Positions 1 to 4,657 are shown, numbered from the stretch's first letter. The stretch: 5,783 bases of DNA from Halococcaceae archaeon (GCA_007129135.1 SKWB01000103.1:1-5783); one strand, 5' to 3'. Notes: generated by a model from the letters alone, not told the origin. Translations and numbers: made by a program.

Positions 1-392
1 ACGAGGGGTCGGTCTTCTACGAGGCGGAGTTCGACGCGATCACCTACGACCCCGAGATGCAGGAGGTCGTCGACGGCATCGTCGTCGAGGTGGTCGAGTT
101 CGGCGCGTTCGTCGGGATCGGTCCCGTCGACGGCCTGCTCCACGTCTCCCAGATCTCGGACGAGTATCTCGCCTACGACGGCGAGAACCAACGCCTCTCC
201 TCGACCGAGTCGGATCAGGCGCTCGGCGTCGAGGACTCCGTGAGGACGAGGATCGTCACGAAGAGCATCGACGAGCGCAACCCGCGGGACTCGAAGATCG
301 GGCTCACGGCGAAACAGATCGCCCTCGGCAAACACGAGTGGCTCGAGTCCGACCGACGGCGCAGGGAACAGCAGACCGCGGAGGGCGACTAG
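1..392 (+). CDS. rpo7: DNA-directed RNA polymerase subunit Rpo7 (RpoE'), 5'-truncated by window edge
   Basis: Rpo7 (older name RpoE') is the archaeal counterpart of eukaryotic Rpb7. With Rpo4 it forms the polymerase stalk, which binds emerging RNA and helps promoter opening and termination. The reading frame is open from base 3 and gives 129 residues to the TAG at 390-392. The full family protein is about 190 residues, so roughly the first 60 (the N-terminal tip domain) lie outside the window. The visible part begins EGSVFYEAEFDAITYDP, a typical junction into the S1/OB-fold RNA-binding domain. That domain follows as VVDGIVVEVVEFGAFVGIGPVDGLLHVSQIS and ends near SKIGLTAKQ. The tail is charged (DRRRREQQ). 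The ATG at 57 is internal and is not the start. The stop directly abuts the ATG of spt4, which supports the identification because rpoE'-spt4 is a conserved archaeal gene pair. I am confident of the family; the symbol rpoE1 is also used. Confidence 0.96.
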   Translation, partial: EGSVFYEAEFDAITYDPEMQEVVDGIVVEVVEFGAFVGIGPVDGLLHVSQISDEYLAYDGENQRLSSTESDQALGVEDSVRTRIVTKSIDERNPRDSKIGLTAKQIALGKHEWLESDRRRREQQTAEGD

Positions 393-590
393 ATGGCGAA
401 GAAACGCCCGACCTGCCGTGACTGTCACCGCGTTCTCGAGGCCGACACGGACGCCTGTCCGGGCTGTGGGTCGACGAGTTTCACCGAGGACTGGGCGGGC
501 TACGTCGTGATCGTCCACCCCGAAGAGAGCGACATCGCCCAGGAGATGCAGGTGACCGAGCCGGGCACGTACGCCCTCAAGGTCCGGTAG
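393..590 (+). CDS. spt4: Transcription elongation factor Spt4 (RpoE'')
   Basis: Spt4 pairs with the NGN domain of Spt5 (NusG homologue) and stabilises it. The heterodimer closes over the polymerase clamp and raises processivity. The 65-residue protein has the usual length for archaeal Spt4. It carries a four-cysteine zinc site, C8-x2-C11 and C22-x2-C25 (CRDC and CPGC). After it come the conserved stretch STSFTEDWAGYVVIVHPEES and the C-terminal GTYALKVR. The start is fixed by the ATG that follows the rpo7 TAG with no intervening base. Its own TAG (588-590) is likewise followed at once by the ATG of the next gene. There is no room for a separate promoter, so expression should depend on the rpo7 transcript and on termination-reinitiation or close translational coupling. 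The identity is secure. Confidence 0.96.
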   Translation: MAKKRPTCRDCHRVLEADTDACPGCGSTSFTEDWAGYVVIVHPEESDIAQEMQVTEPGTYALKVR

Positions 591-1187
591 ATGGGCGAAC
601 CGGGGACGGACGAACGGCGCGAGGGGAGCGACGAGACCGAGGGCGAGGTCGTCCTCACGCTCCCGGAGGGGATGCGAGGCGCGTTCAAGGAGCCGCTGGG
701 ACCGCTCTACACCGAGGGCGAGGCGCTGCTCTCGGAGGTCGAGGGGAGCCTGATCGCCGTCGGCGACGTCGTCACCGCCCACCTCGTCCGTGCCGGCCGG
801 ATCCCCGACGTGGCGGTCGTCGACTGGCTCACCGAGCGTGACGCGGTGAGCGAGGCGACCCGGGAGACGCTCGAGGGGATCGAATCCGAGCGTATCGAGG
901 CGACGAACCCCGCGGCGACGGTCTCTCGGCCGGCGCTCTCGGCGCTCCGCGAGGCGCTCGGCCGGGAGCGACCGGTCCTCGTGGTCGTCGACGGCGAGGA
1001 GGACCTCCTCACGCTGCCCGCGCTGGTCGCCGCACCCGTCGGTTCGAGCGTCGTCTACGGCCAACCCGGCGAGGGAATGGTCCACGTCCGGGTGACCGAG
1101 GAGGTCGGGGACCGTGCGAGAGGGCTGATCGACCGGATGGACGGCGACCACGAGGCGTTCTACGCGGCCCTCGAGATCGACGGCTGA
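591..1187 (+). CDS. GTP-dependent dephospho-CoA kinase (DUF359 family)
   Basis: This family catalyses the last step of archaeal coenzyme A synthesis: phosphorylation of the ribose 3'-hydroxyl of dephospho-CoA using GTP. It is unrelated to bacterial CoaE. The protein has 198 residues, near the family norm plus an acidic N-terminal extension of about 18 residues. Family-typical stretches are LPEGMRGAFKEPLGPLY (about 24-40), IAVGDVVTAHLVRAGRIPDVAVVDWLTER (about 55-83), the NPAATVS segment (106-112), and VVVDGEEDLLTLPALVAAPVGSSVVYGQPGEGMV (131-164), which holds the DGEED acidic motif at 134-138. The WLTER segment replaces the more usual D-x-K-T-x-R form, a mild deviation. The ATG directly follows the spt4 stop, so this gene should be read from the rpo7-spt4 transcript. 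The biochemical assignment rests on the Thermococcus member of the family; here it is inferred from sequence resemblance alone. Confidence 0.88.
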   Translation: MGEPGTDERREGSDETEGEVVLTLPEGMRGAFKEPLGPLYTEGEALLSEVEGSLIAVGDVVTAHLVRAGRIPDVAVVDWLTERDAVSEATRETLEGIESERIEATNPAATVSRPALSALREALGRERPVLVVVDGEEDLLTLPALVAAPVGSSVVYGQPGEGMVHVRVTEEVGDRARGLIDRMDGDHEAFYAALEIDG

Positions 1188-1198
1188 ACCCCGACCCG

Positions 1199-1203
1199 TT
1201 TTT
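1199..1203 (+). promoter_or_regulatory. T-tract: probable terminator of the rpo7 operon and/or promoter element of the DUF2237 gene
   Basis: Five T residues interrupt very GC-rich DNA 12 bases after the dephospho-CoA kinase stop. Archaeal RNA polymerase terminates at T-runs, so this can end the upstream transcript. The tract is centred about 27 bases before the ATG at 1228, which is the position expected for the TATA element of a leaderless haloarchaeal transcript. No Shine-Dalgarno sequence precedes that ATG. The double role is inferred from position only. Confidence 0.5.
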
Positions 1204-1227
1204 GGCGTCGCCGGCCCAGTCGAGCGT

Positions 1228-1596
1228 ATGGAAGACGAGCGAAACGTCCTCGACACCGCCCTCGAACCGTGCTGTCTCTCGCCGGCGACCGGCTACCTCC
1301 GCGACGGCCACTGTCGCCACGTCCCCTCGGATCCCGGGCGACACGAGGTCTGTGCGGTGATGACCCAGGAGTTCCTCGAGTTCGGCCGCGAGCGCGGCAA
1401 CGACCTGATCACACCCGTCCCCGAGTTCGACTTCCCGGGGCTGCACCCGGGCGACCGCTGGTGTGTCTGTCTGGGGCGGTGGATCGAGGCGGAGGAGGCG
1501 GGCTGTGCCCCACCGGCCGTCCTCGAGGCGACGAGCGAGGCGGTGCTGGGAGAGCTGTCGCTCGCGACGCTCGAGCGCTACGAGTTCGATGGGTGA
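1228..1596 (+). CDS. DUF2237 family protein (function unknown)
   Basis: A 122-residue cytosolic protein that I recognise as DUF2237, a family found in bacteria, archaea and some eukaryotes with no established activity. The hallmarks are all present: NVLDTALEPCC (6-16), the TGYLRDGHC segment (21-29), VCAVMTQEFLEF (41-52), the RGNDLITPVPEFDFPGLHPGDRWCVC block (56-81), then RW-x-EA-x-x-AG and APPAVLEAT (94-102). Cysteines occur at 15, 16, 29, 42, 79, 81 and 93, which is unusual for an acidic halophile protein. Together with the conserved histidines this suggests metal binding or a redox-active site, but that is inference. The ATG is supported by the match at the N-terminus and by the AT-rich box about 27 bases upstream. 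The gene is separated from the rpo7 operon by 40 bases and converges on the small minus-strand gene, so it is probably monocistronic. Confidence 0.87.
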   Translation: MEDERNVLDTALEPCCLSPATGYLRDGHCRHVPSDPGRHEVCAVMTQEFLEFGRERGNDLITPVPEFDFPGLHPGDRWCVCLGRWIEAEEAGCAPPAVLEATSEAVLGELSLATLERYEFDG

Positions 1597-1634
1597 GGCG
1601 TCGCTCGCGGGCGTGAGGTCCGAACGGGAACGGT

Positions 1635-1763
1635 CTATTCGGAGGGGTCGTTGCCGCGCTGGAAGAGGTACGTCATCTGCCAGAGCGCGGTCTCGATCTC
1701 GTCGCCGTCGGCGGCGGTCTCGAGCTGTTCGTACAGGGAGTCCGAAACGTCGATCTGTGGCAT
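1635..1763 (-). CDS. 42-residue ribbon-helix-helix-like small protein (hypothetical)
   Basis: I do not recognise a named family. The reading frame is open further upstream, but the ATG at 1763 is preferred for two reasons. A TATA-like CTTATTGG (1785-1792) sits about 26 bases ahead of it, which fits a leaderless transcript, and the 26 residues gained by the longer start are arginine-rich and unlike a haloarchaeal protein. The product begins MPQIDVSDSLYEQL and can be read as a short strand (about 3-7), helix A (about 8-19), a turn at ADGDE, and helix B (about 23-37, IETALWQMTYLFQRG). That is the order and size of minimal ribbon-helix-helix DNA-binding proteins of the CopG/Arc type. Against this, the strand lacks the basic residues that usually touch DNA. 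The gene is divergent from hsp20 and shares a 128-base intergenic region with it, and it converges on the DUF2237 gene. No toxin-like partner is adjacent. Confidence 0.62.
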   Translation of the reverse strand: MPQIDVSDSLYEQLETAADGDEIETALWQMTYLFQRGNDPSE

Positions 1764-1784
1764 CAGGTCAGTGTTCGTCTCCCG

Positions 1785-1792
1785 CCAATAAG
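1785..1792 (-). promoter_or_regulatory. TATA-like box of the 42-residue protein gene
   Basis: On the minus strand this reads CTTATTGG, an AT-rich island in GC-rich DNA. Its centre is about 26 bases from the ATG at 1763, the normal archaeal TATA-to-start-site distance, so transcription should begin at or next to the start codon. Confidence 0.55.
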
Positions 1793-1812
1793 AGGCTACT
1801 GTGAGTCGGAAT

Positions 1813-1832
1813 CGAGTAAACGTTCGTACTCG
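1813..1832. promoter_or_regulatory. Palindromic operator candidate between two divergent promoters
   Basis: A perfect inverted repeat has arms CGAGTA (1813-1818) and TACTCG (1827-1832) around the 8-base spacer AACGTTCG, whose first six bases are themselves palindromic. Its centre (about 1822.5) lies about 33 bases beyond the TATA-like box of the minus-strand gene and about 36 bases upstream of the hsp20 TATA box, so it is nearly equidistant from both promoters. This geometry fits a dimeric regulator acting on one or both genes. There is no T-tract, and neither gene is transcribed across it, so a terminator is unlikely. The regulator is unknown. Confidence 0.5.
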
Positions 1833-1854
1833 GGGTAGCACGGGTCACGCGAAG

Positions 1855-1863
1855 TTTATATAG
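1855..1863 (+). promoter_or_regulatory. TATA box of hsp20
   Basis: TTTATATAG is the strongest TATA box in the window. It is centred about 33 bases before the hsp20 ATG at 1892, which predicts transcription starting near 1884-1886 and a leader of only about 6-8 bases with no Shine-Dalgarno sequence. The near-consensus box suits a gene that must be strongly induced. Confidence 0.75.
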
Positions 1864-1891
1864 AACCGCAAACAATATAGATCTGATCACG

Positions 1892-2353
1892 ATGTCTATG
1901 CGACGAGATCCGTTCGACGAGATGGATCGAATGGTCGAGGGGATGCGCCGAATGATGTGGGGCGGTGGCCCGCGAGCGATGGCGGTGGCCGGCGACGAGT
2001 CGGGGAGCGACCTCCCCGCGCTCGGTGGCTTCGCAGAGCGCGGCCTGAACGCCAGCATCGAGTCCGACGACGAGGGCTACCTCGTCTACGCCGACGTCCC
2101 CGGGTTCGAGAGGGAGGAACTCTCGCTGCGGTTCGACGACGGCGTCCTGACGATCGACGCCGCCCACGAGGAGGGCGACGAGAGCGAGACCGGCGTCCGC
2201 CGCCGGAGCCGCCACGTCCACGAGCGGCTCTCGGTCCCCGGTGACGTGCTCGGTGAGGAGATCAGTGCGACCTACAGGAACGGCGTGCTAGAAGTGAGGC
2301 TCCCGACCGCGGGCGACGAGGAGGAGAGCGGCCACTCGATCGACATCGAGTAG
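1892..2353 (+). CDS. Small heat-shock protein, Hsp20/alpha-crystallin family
   Basis: Proteins of this family are ATP-independent chaperones. They assemble into oligomers and hold unfolding proteins for later refolding. The 153-residue product has the expected three parts. The first is a methionine- and arginine-rich N-terminal arm (MSMRRDPFDEMDRMVEGMRRMM, then a Gly/Pro linker). The second is an alpha-crystallin domain from about residue 52 to 138, with YADVPGF at 66-72 and the signature NGVLEVRLP at 130-138. The third is a short acidic tail ending HSIDIE, whose I150-x-I152 is the motif that docks on a neighbouring subunit. ATG at 1892 is chosen because it lies just downstream of the strong TATA box; the ATG two codons later is an alternative. 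The gene is divergent from the 42-residue protein gene and convergent with the membrane protease gene. Heat or stress control is likely from the family but is not directly shown. Confidence 0.93.
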   Translation: MSMRRDPFDEMDRMVEGMRRMMWGGGPRAMAVAGDESGSDLPALGGFAERGLNASIESDDEGYLVYADVPGFEREELSLRFDDGVLTIDAAHEEGDESETGVRRRSRHVHERLSVPGDVLGEEISATYRNGVLEVRLPTAGDEEESGHSIDIE

Positions 2354-2364
2354 AGGGAGATCGA

Positions 2365-2381
2365 TTTTCTGTACCGTTTTT
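2365..2381 (+). terminator. T-rich terminator of hsp20
   Basis: Two T-runs (TTTT at 2365-2368 and TTTTT at 2377-2381) fall within 28 bases after the hsp20 stop, in otherwise GC-rich DNA. Archaeal transcription ends at such tracts. They are T-rich only on the plus strand, so they serve hsp20 and not the convergent protease gene. Confidence 0.6.
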
Positions 2382-2388
2382 CCGCGAG

Positions 2389-3639
2389 TCAACGCCAGCC
2401 GTCGCGCTCGCCGTCGCCGTCGGTTCGCGCGTCGGTCGGTTCGATCGGTTCGTCGATCACCGGATCACGGGCGTCGTAGTTTCCGCTACCCGTAACCGCC
2501 TCGACCGACCCACTCTGTTTGATGATGTTGAAGGCGGTCATCAGGTCGGTCCGGGAGACGAGACCGACGAGGTCGCCCCGCTCGTTCGTGACGACGAGCC
2601 TCCCGATGCCGTGGCTCTGCATCGCCTGGAGCGCGTCGACCGCGCCGGTCTCCGGGCTGACGGTCTTCAGCTCCCGACTCATCACGTCCTCGACGCGGTA
2701 GGCGTCGCGTTCGATCTCGTCGACCTCGCGGGCGTCGTCGAGCGTGACCATCCCGACCGGACGGCCGAAGTCGTCGAGCACCGGGTAGCCGGTGTGGCGC
2801 TCGGTGAACATCCGATCGAGGAGTTCGGCGATCGACGTGCGCGGGTGGACGACGTCGACGTCGTCGCCGTGGGTCATCACGTCCTTCACCGTGACGCCCT
2901 CGAACGCAGCCCTGAGGACCGTCTGCTGGGCCTCGCCCGAGGCCGCGATGTAGATGAAGAAGGCGACGCCGATGAGGATGATGTTGAGCTGGAAGAGCCC
3001 GAAGATCCCCATCAGGAAGGCGAAGAGCTTGCCGATCTCCGCGGCGGTCTGTGTCGCCTGCGCGAGCGGCCGGTTCCGGGCGAGCAGCGCGCGCAACACC
3101 CGCCCGCCGTCCATCGGGAACGCCGGCAGCATGTTGAACACCGCGAGCGCGACGTTCATCAGCGCGAGGTAGCCGAGAACGAAGATCACGGCGTCGAGAC
3201 TCGGGGGGAGCGGGAGCAACAGCAGCCAGGAGACGATCCCGACGGCGACGCTCACGATGGGGCCGGCGATGGCGATGTTGAGCTCCTGGAGCCAGTGGTC
3301 GGGCTGTTCGGTGAGCTGGGCGAGGCCCCCGAAGATCCAGAGCGTGATCGAGTCGATCTCGTAGCCGTAGTACATCGCGACCAGCGAGTGGCCGAGTTCG
3401 TGGAGCGCCACCCCGACGAAGAGCCCGATCGCCGCCGCGAGCCCGAGGATCCAGGGCATCGAGCCCGCCGTCAGCGGACCGGGATCGATCTCCGTCCCGA
3501 GGAACGTGTTGGTGATCCCGATCAGCGGCTCCACCTGTGCCCCGATCAGCCACGCGAACACCGGTAAGATGAGGAGAAACGTGACGTCGAGTTTGATCGG
3601 GATGCCGAAGAGCGAGCCGATCCGGAAGCTCTTGAACAT
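2389..3639 (-). CDS. Site-2 protease family (M50) membrane zinc metalloprotease with two CBS domains
   Basis: A predicted intramembrane protease of 416 residues that cleaves membrane-spanning substrates within the bilayer; its substrate is unknown. Hydrophobic segments lie at about 18-33, 61-79, 122-142, 150-168 and 204-233. The zinc site is HELGH at 80-84, and the third ligand is expected to be D177 in NMLPAFPMDGGRV (169-181). Both motifs are intact, so the enzyme should be active. Two CBS domains follow, about 250-306 (from VKDVMTHGDD) and 314-373 (from YRVEDVMSRE to SRTDLMTAFNII). They usually sense adenine nucleotides and so may couple proteolysis to energy state. The tail (about 380-416) is acidic and probably disordered. 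ATG at 3639 is chosen because the frame upstream (to 3732) runs through the promoter and encodes a non-membrane stretch, while CTTAAG stands 27 bases ahead of this ATG. The gene is convergent with hsp20 and divergent from the first cupin. Confidence 0.93.
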   Translation of the reverse strand: MFKSFRIGSLFGIPIKLDVTFLLILPVFAWLIGAQVEPLIGITNTFLGTEIDPGPLTAGSMPWILGLAAAIGLFVGVALHELGHSLVAMYYGYEIDSITLWIFGGLAQLTEQPDHWLQELNIAIAGPIVSVAVGIVSWLLLLPLPPSLDAVIFVLGYLALMNVALAVFNMLPAFPMDGGRVLRALLARNRPLAQATQTAAEIGKLFAFLMGIFGLFQLNIILIGVAFFIYIAASGEAQQTVLRAAFEGVTVKDVMTHGDDVDVVHPRTSIAELLDRMFTERHTGYPVLDDFGRPVGMVTLDDAREVDEIERDAYRVEDVMSRELKTVSPETGAVDALQAMQSHGIGRLVVTNERGDLVGLVSRTDLMTAFNIIKQSGSVEAVTGSGNYDARDPVIDEPIEPTDARTDGDGERDGWR

Positions 3640-3663
3640 CACTCGGACTTGGGGCGCGAGGGG

Positions 3664-3669
3664 CTTAAG
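3664..3669 (-). promoter_or_regulatory. TATA box of the M50 protease gene
   Basis: CTTAAG, within CACTTAAGCC on the minus strand, is centred about 27 bases before the ATG at 3639. That is the usual TATA-to-start-site distance, so a leaderless transcript is predicted. The box decides between this start and the longer open frame that would run through it. Confidence 0.65.
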
Positions 3670-3735
3670 TGGCCGCTCGGACGGCCGGTCGTCGTCTCGT
3701 ATCGCCGATCGCCAGTACGGGTCGGCGATCATCGG

Positions 3736-3771
3736 TACCCGGTTACACCGGTCCGTACCGGGTCACGCCGG
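3736..3771. repeat. Imperfect 16-bp direct repeat at 20-bp spacing; operator candidate for the cupin gene
   Basis: TACCCGGTTACACCGG (3736-3751) recurs as TACCGGGTCACGCCGG (3756-3771), matching at 13 of 16 positions. The copies start exactly 20 bases apart, about two helical turns. The first copy contains a perfect inverted repeat, CCGGT-TAC-ACCGG (3739-3751); the second copy keeps it only in part (CGGGT-CAC-GCCGG). A faint third GTAC start lies 20 bases earlier, at 3715. No good TATA box is visible for the cupin. The best candidate, GGTTACA at 3741-3747, lies inside the first copy, so a bound regulator would overlap the promoter. This role is inference. Confidence 0.45.
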
Positions 3772-3795
3772 AGGAGTGAAGACGACGAGCGGAGA

Positions 3796-3800
3796 GGAGG
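3796..3800 (+). promoter_or_regulatory. Shine-Dalgarno sequence of the first cupin
   Basis: GGAGG, at the end of a longer GGAGAGGAGG run, lies 4 bases before the ATG at 3805. It complements the conserved 3' end of archaeal 16S rRNA. This fixes the start and implies a leadered transcript, unlike most genes in this window. Confidence 0.75.
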
Positions 3801-3804
3801 CGGT

Positions 3805-4173
3805 ATGGGAACGGAGCCGGTCGTGAGACGCGCATCGGAGGTCGAGTACGAGTCGGTGAGCGCCGCGGACGGACTGGAGAAGGGCGTACTGGTGGACGCG
3901 GACGACGGCGCACCGACGTTCGCGATCAGACGCTTCACCCTCGCGCCCGGGAGCGAGGTCCCGAAGCACACGAACGAGGTCGAGCACGAACAGTACGTCC
4001 TCTCGGGGGAGTACACGGTGGGTATCGACGAGGAAGAACACGTCGTGAGCGAGGGCGACTCGCTGCTCATTCCAGCAGGGGTCGTCCACTGGTACCGAAA
4101 CGAGGGCGACGAGGAGGGTGCCTTTCTCTGTGCGGTGCCGAACGGCGACGACGAGATCGACCTCCTGGAGTGA
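3805..4173 (+). CDS. Small single-domain cupin, TM1459-like
   Basis: A 122-residue cupin beta-barrel protein of the type represented by Thermotoga TM1459, whose members bind manganese or another divalent metal. The physiological reaction is unknown. The resemblance runs along the whole length: LEKGVLVDADDGAPTFAIRRFTLAPGSEVPKH, then EHEQYVLSGEYTVGI, then GDSLLIPAGVVHWYRNEGDEEGAFLCAVP. Probable metal ligands are H55, H61 and H95. The position of the fourth histidine in TM1459 (H-x-H in motif 1) is N57 here, giving H-T-N. This may lower the coordination number or change the chemistry. ATG at 3805 is fixed by the Shine-Dalgarno sequence; the same frame is open back to 3649, but that part would be arginine-rich and cross the promoter region. 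The gene is divergent from the M50 protease gene and convergent with the second cupin. Confidence 0.88.
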   Translation: MGTEPVVRRASEVEYESVSAADGLEKGVLVDADDGAPTFAIRRFTLAPGSEVPKHTNEVEHEQYVLSGEYTVGIDEEEHVVSEGDSLLIPAGVVHWYRNEGDEEGAFLCAVPNGDDEIDLLE

Positions 4174-4220
4174 TACTGAACGTCGCGAGTCGTTCCGGTA
4201 TCGACCCCCCTATGTCGGGC

Positions 4221-4249
4221 GATCGGACCGGTAGACGGTCCCAACGATC
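4221..4249. terminator. GC-rich hairpin between convergent cupin genes
   Basis: GGACCG (4225-4230) and CGGTCC (4236-4241) form a perfect 6-bp stem with the 5-base loop GTAGA. GATC at 4221-4224 and 4246-4249 extends the stem beyond a 4-base bulge. The hairpin lies in the 90-base gap where the two cupin genes converge. It could help terminate or stabilise both transcripts, but no T-run follows on either strand, so a classical terminator is not established. Confidence 0.35.
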
Positions 4250-4263
4250 AGTACGAGTCGGAG

Positions 4264-4581
4264 CTAGGGTGCCCCGGCGACGACGAACGTGCTCTCCACC
4301 TCGGTGTGGAGCTGCCGGGTGGCCTCGGGCGAGACCCGGAGCGCCTCACCGGGCGAGAGCGCGACCGTCTCCCCGTCGACGGTGATCGTCGCCTCGCCCT
4401 CCGTCAGCAGGTAGACCTCCTCCTCGCCGTCTTCGGCGTGGTCGTGTTCCTTGCCGATCCAGTCGGCCGGTGCCTCGACGAGCGTCAGCCCGAGGTTCTC
4501 GCAGTCGAGCGGGCCACGGAGAAAGCGCATCGCGTCGGCGACCGGTTCGACGTCGGCGGTGTCGGCTTTCGTGTGGGACAT
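4264..4581 (-). CDS. Small cupin-domain protein lacking the second-motif histidine
   Basis: A 105-residue cupin, unrelated in detail to the neighbouring one. Motif 1 is present as WIGKEHDHAEDGEEEVYLLTEGEATITVDGE, with H46, H48 and one of E53-E55 as possible metal ligands. In motif 2 (LSPGEALRVSPEATRQLHTE) the position normally held by histidine is R89 or Q90, so at least one usual ligand is missing. H92, two residues on, might substitute, but that would need a model. The protein may bind metal weakly or act as a non-catalytic ligand-binding cupin. I recall similar PEATRQ-type cupins in other haloarchaea, without known function. ATG at 4581 is supported by a TATA-like box about 28 bases upstream. 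The gene is divergent from the helicase gene across 76 bases and convergent with the first cupin. Confidence 0.85.
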   Translation of the reverse strand: MSHTKADTADVEPVADAMRFLRGPLDCENLGLTLVEAPADWIGKEHDHAEDGEEEVYLLTEGEATITVDGETVALSPGEALRVSPEATRQLHTEVESTFVVAGAP

Positions 4582-4606
4582 CGGGGCGTACTACCGTCGC
4601 GAGGGA

Positions 4607-4613
4607 CATAACC
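4607..4613 (-). promoter_or_regulatory. TATA-like box of the second cupin gene
   Basis: GGTTATG on the minus strand is centred about 28 bases before the ATG at 4581, consistent with a leaderless transcript. No Shine-Dalgarno sequence is seen next to the start. Confidence 0.5.
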
Positions 4614-4629
4614 TCGGGGTCGAATCGCT

Positions 4630-4637
4630 GAAATACC
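4630..4637 (+). promoter_or_regulatory. TATA-like box of the helicase gene
   Basis: GAAATACC is centred about 25 bases before the GTG at 4658, predicting a leaderless transcript starting at or near that codon. It lies about 24 bases from the TATA-like box of the divergent cupin, so the two promoters are nearly back to back. Confidence 0.5.
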
Positions 4638-4657
4638 CCGATCACCTCTCGGGAGAC

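Noticed and set aside
1009..1446. 145-residue minus-strand frame across the kinase/DUF2237 junction
   Set aside because: It runs antisense to two supported genes, has a low-complexity arginine/proline-rich C-terminal half and shows no domain.
1795..1839. Second inverted pair GCTAC (1795-1799) and GTAGC (1835-1839) around the hsp20 palindrome
   Set aside because: It is not concentric with the main palindrome (centre 1817 versus 1822.5) and 5-bp arms this far apart are expected by chance.
1764..1841. Upstream extension of the 42-residue protein to an ATG at 1841
   Set aside because: The extension would cover the TATA-like box and part of the palindrome, and adds a basic stretch that does not resemble the acidic core.
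2486..3567. Long open frames on both strands overlapping the M50 protease gene (up to 355 residues)
   Set aside because: They are shadows of a GC-rich gene. The translations are low-complexity Arg/His/Glu/Asp mixtures with no domains, while the protease frame carries intact catalytic and CBS motifs.
3649..3804. Upstream extension of the first cupin to an ATG at 3649
   Set aside because: The added residues are arginine-rich and unlike haloarchaeal proteins, the region crosses the protease TATA box, and a strong Shine-Dalgarno sequence sits just before 3805.
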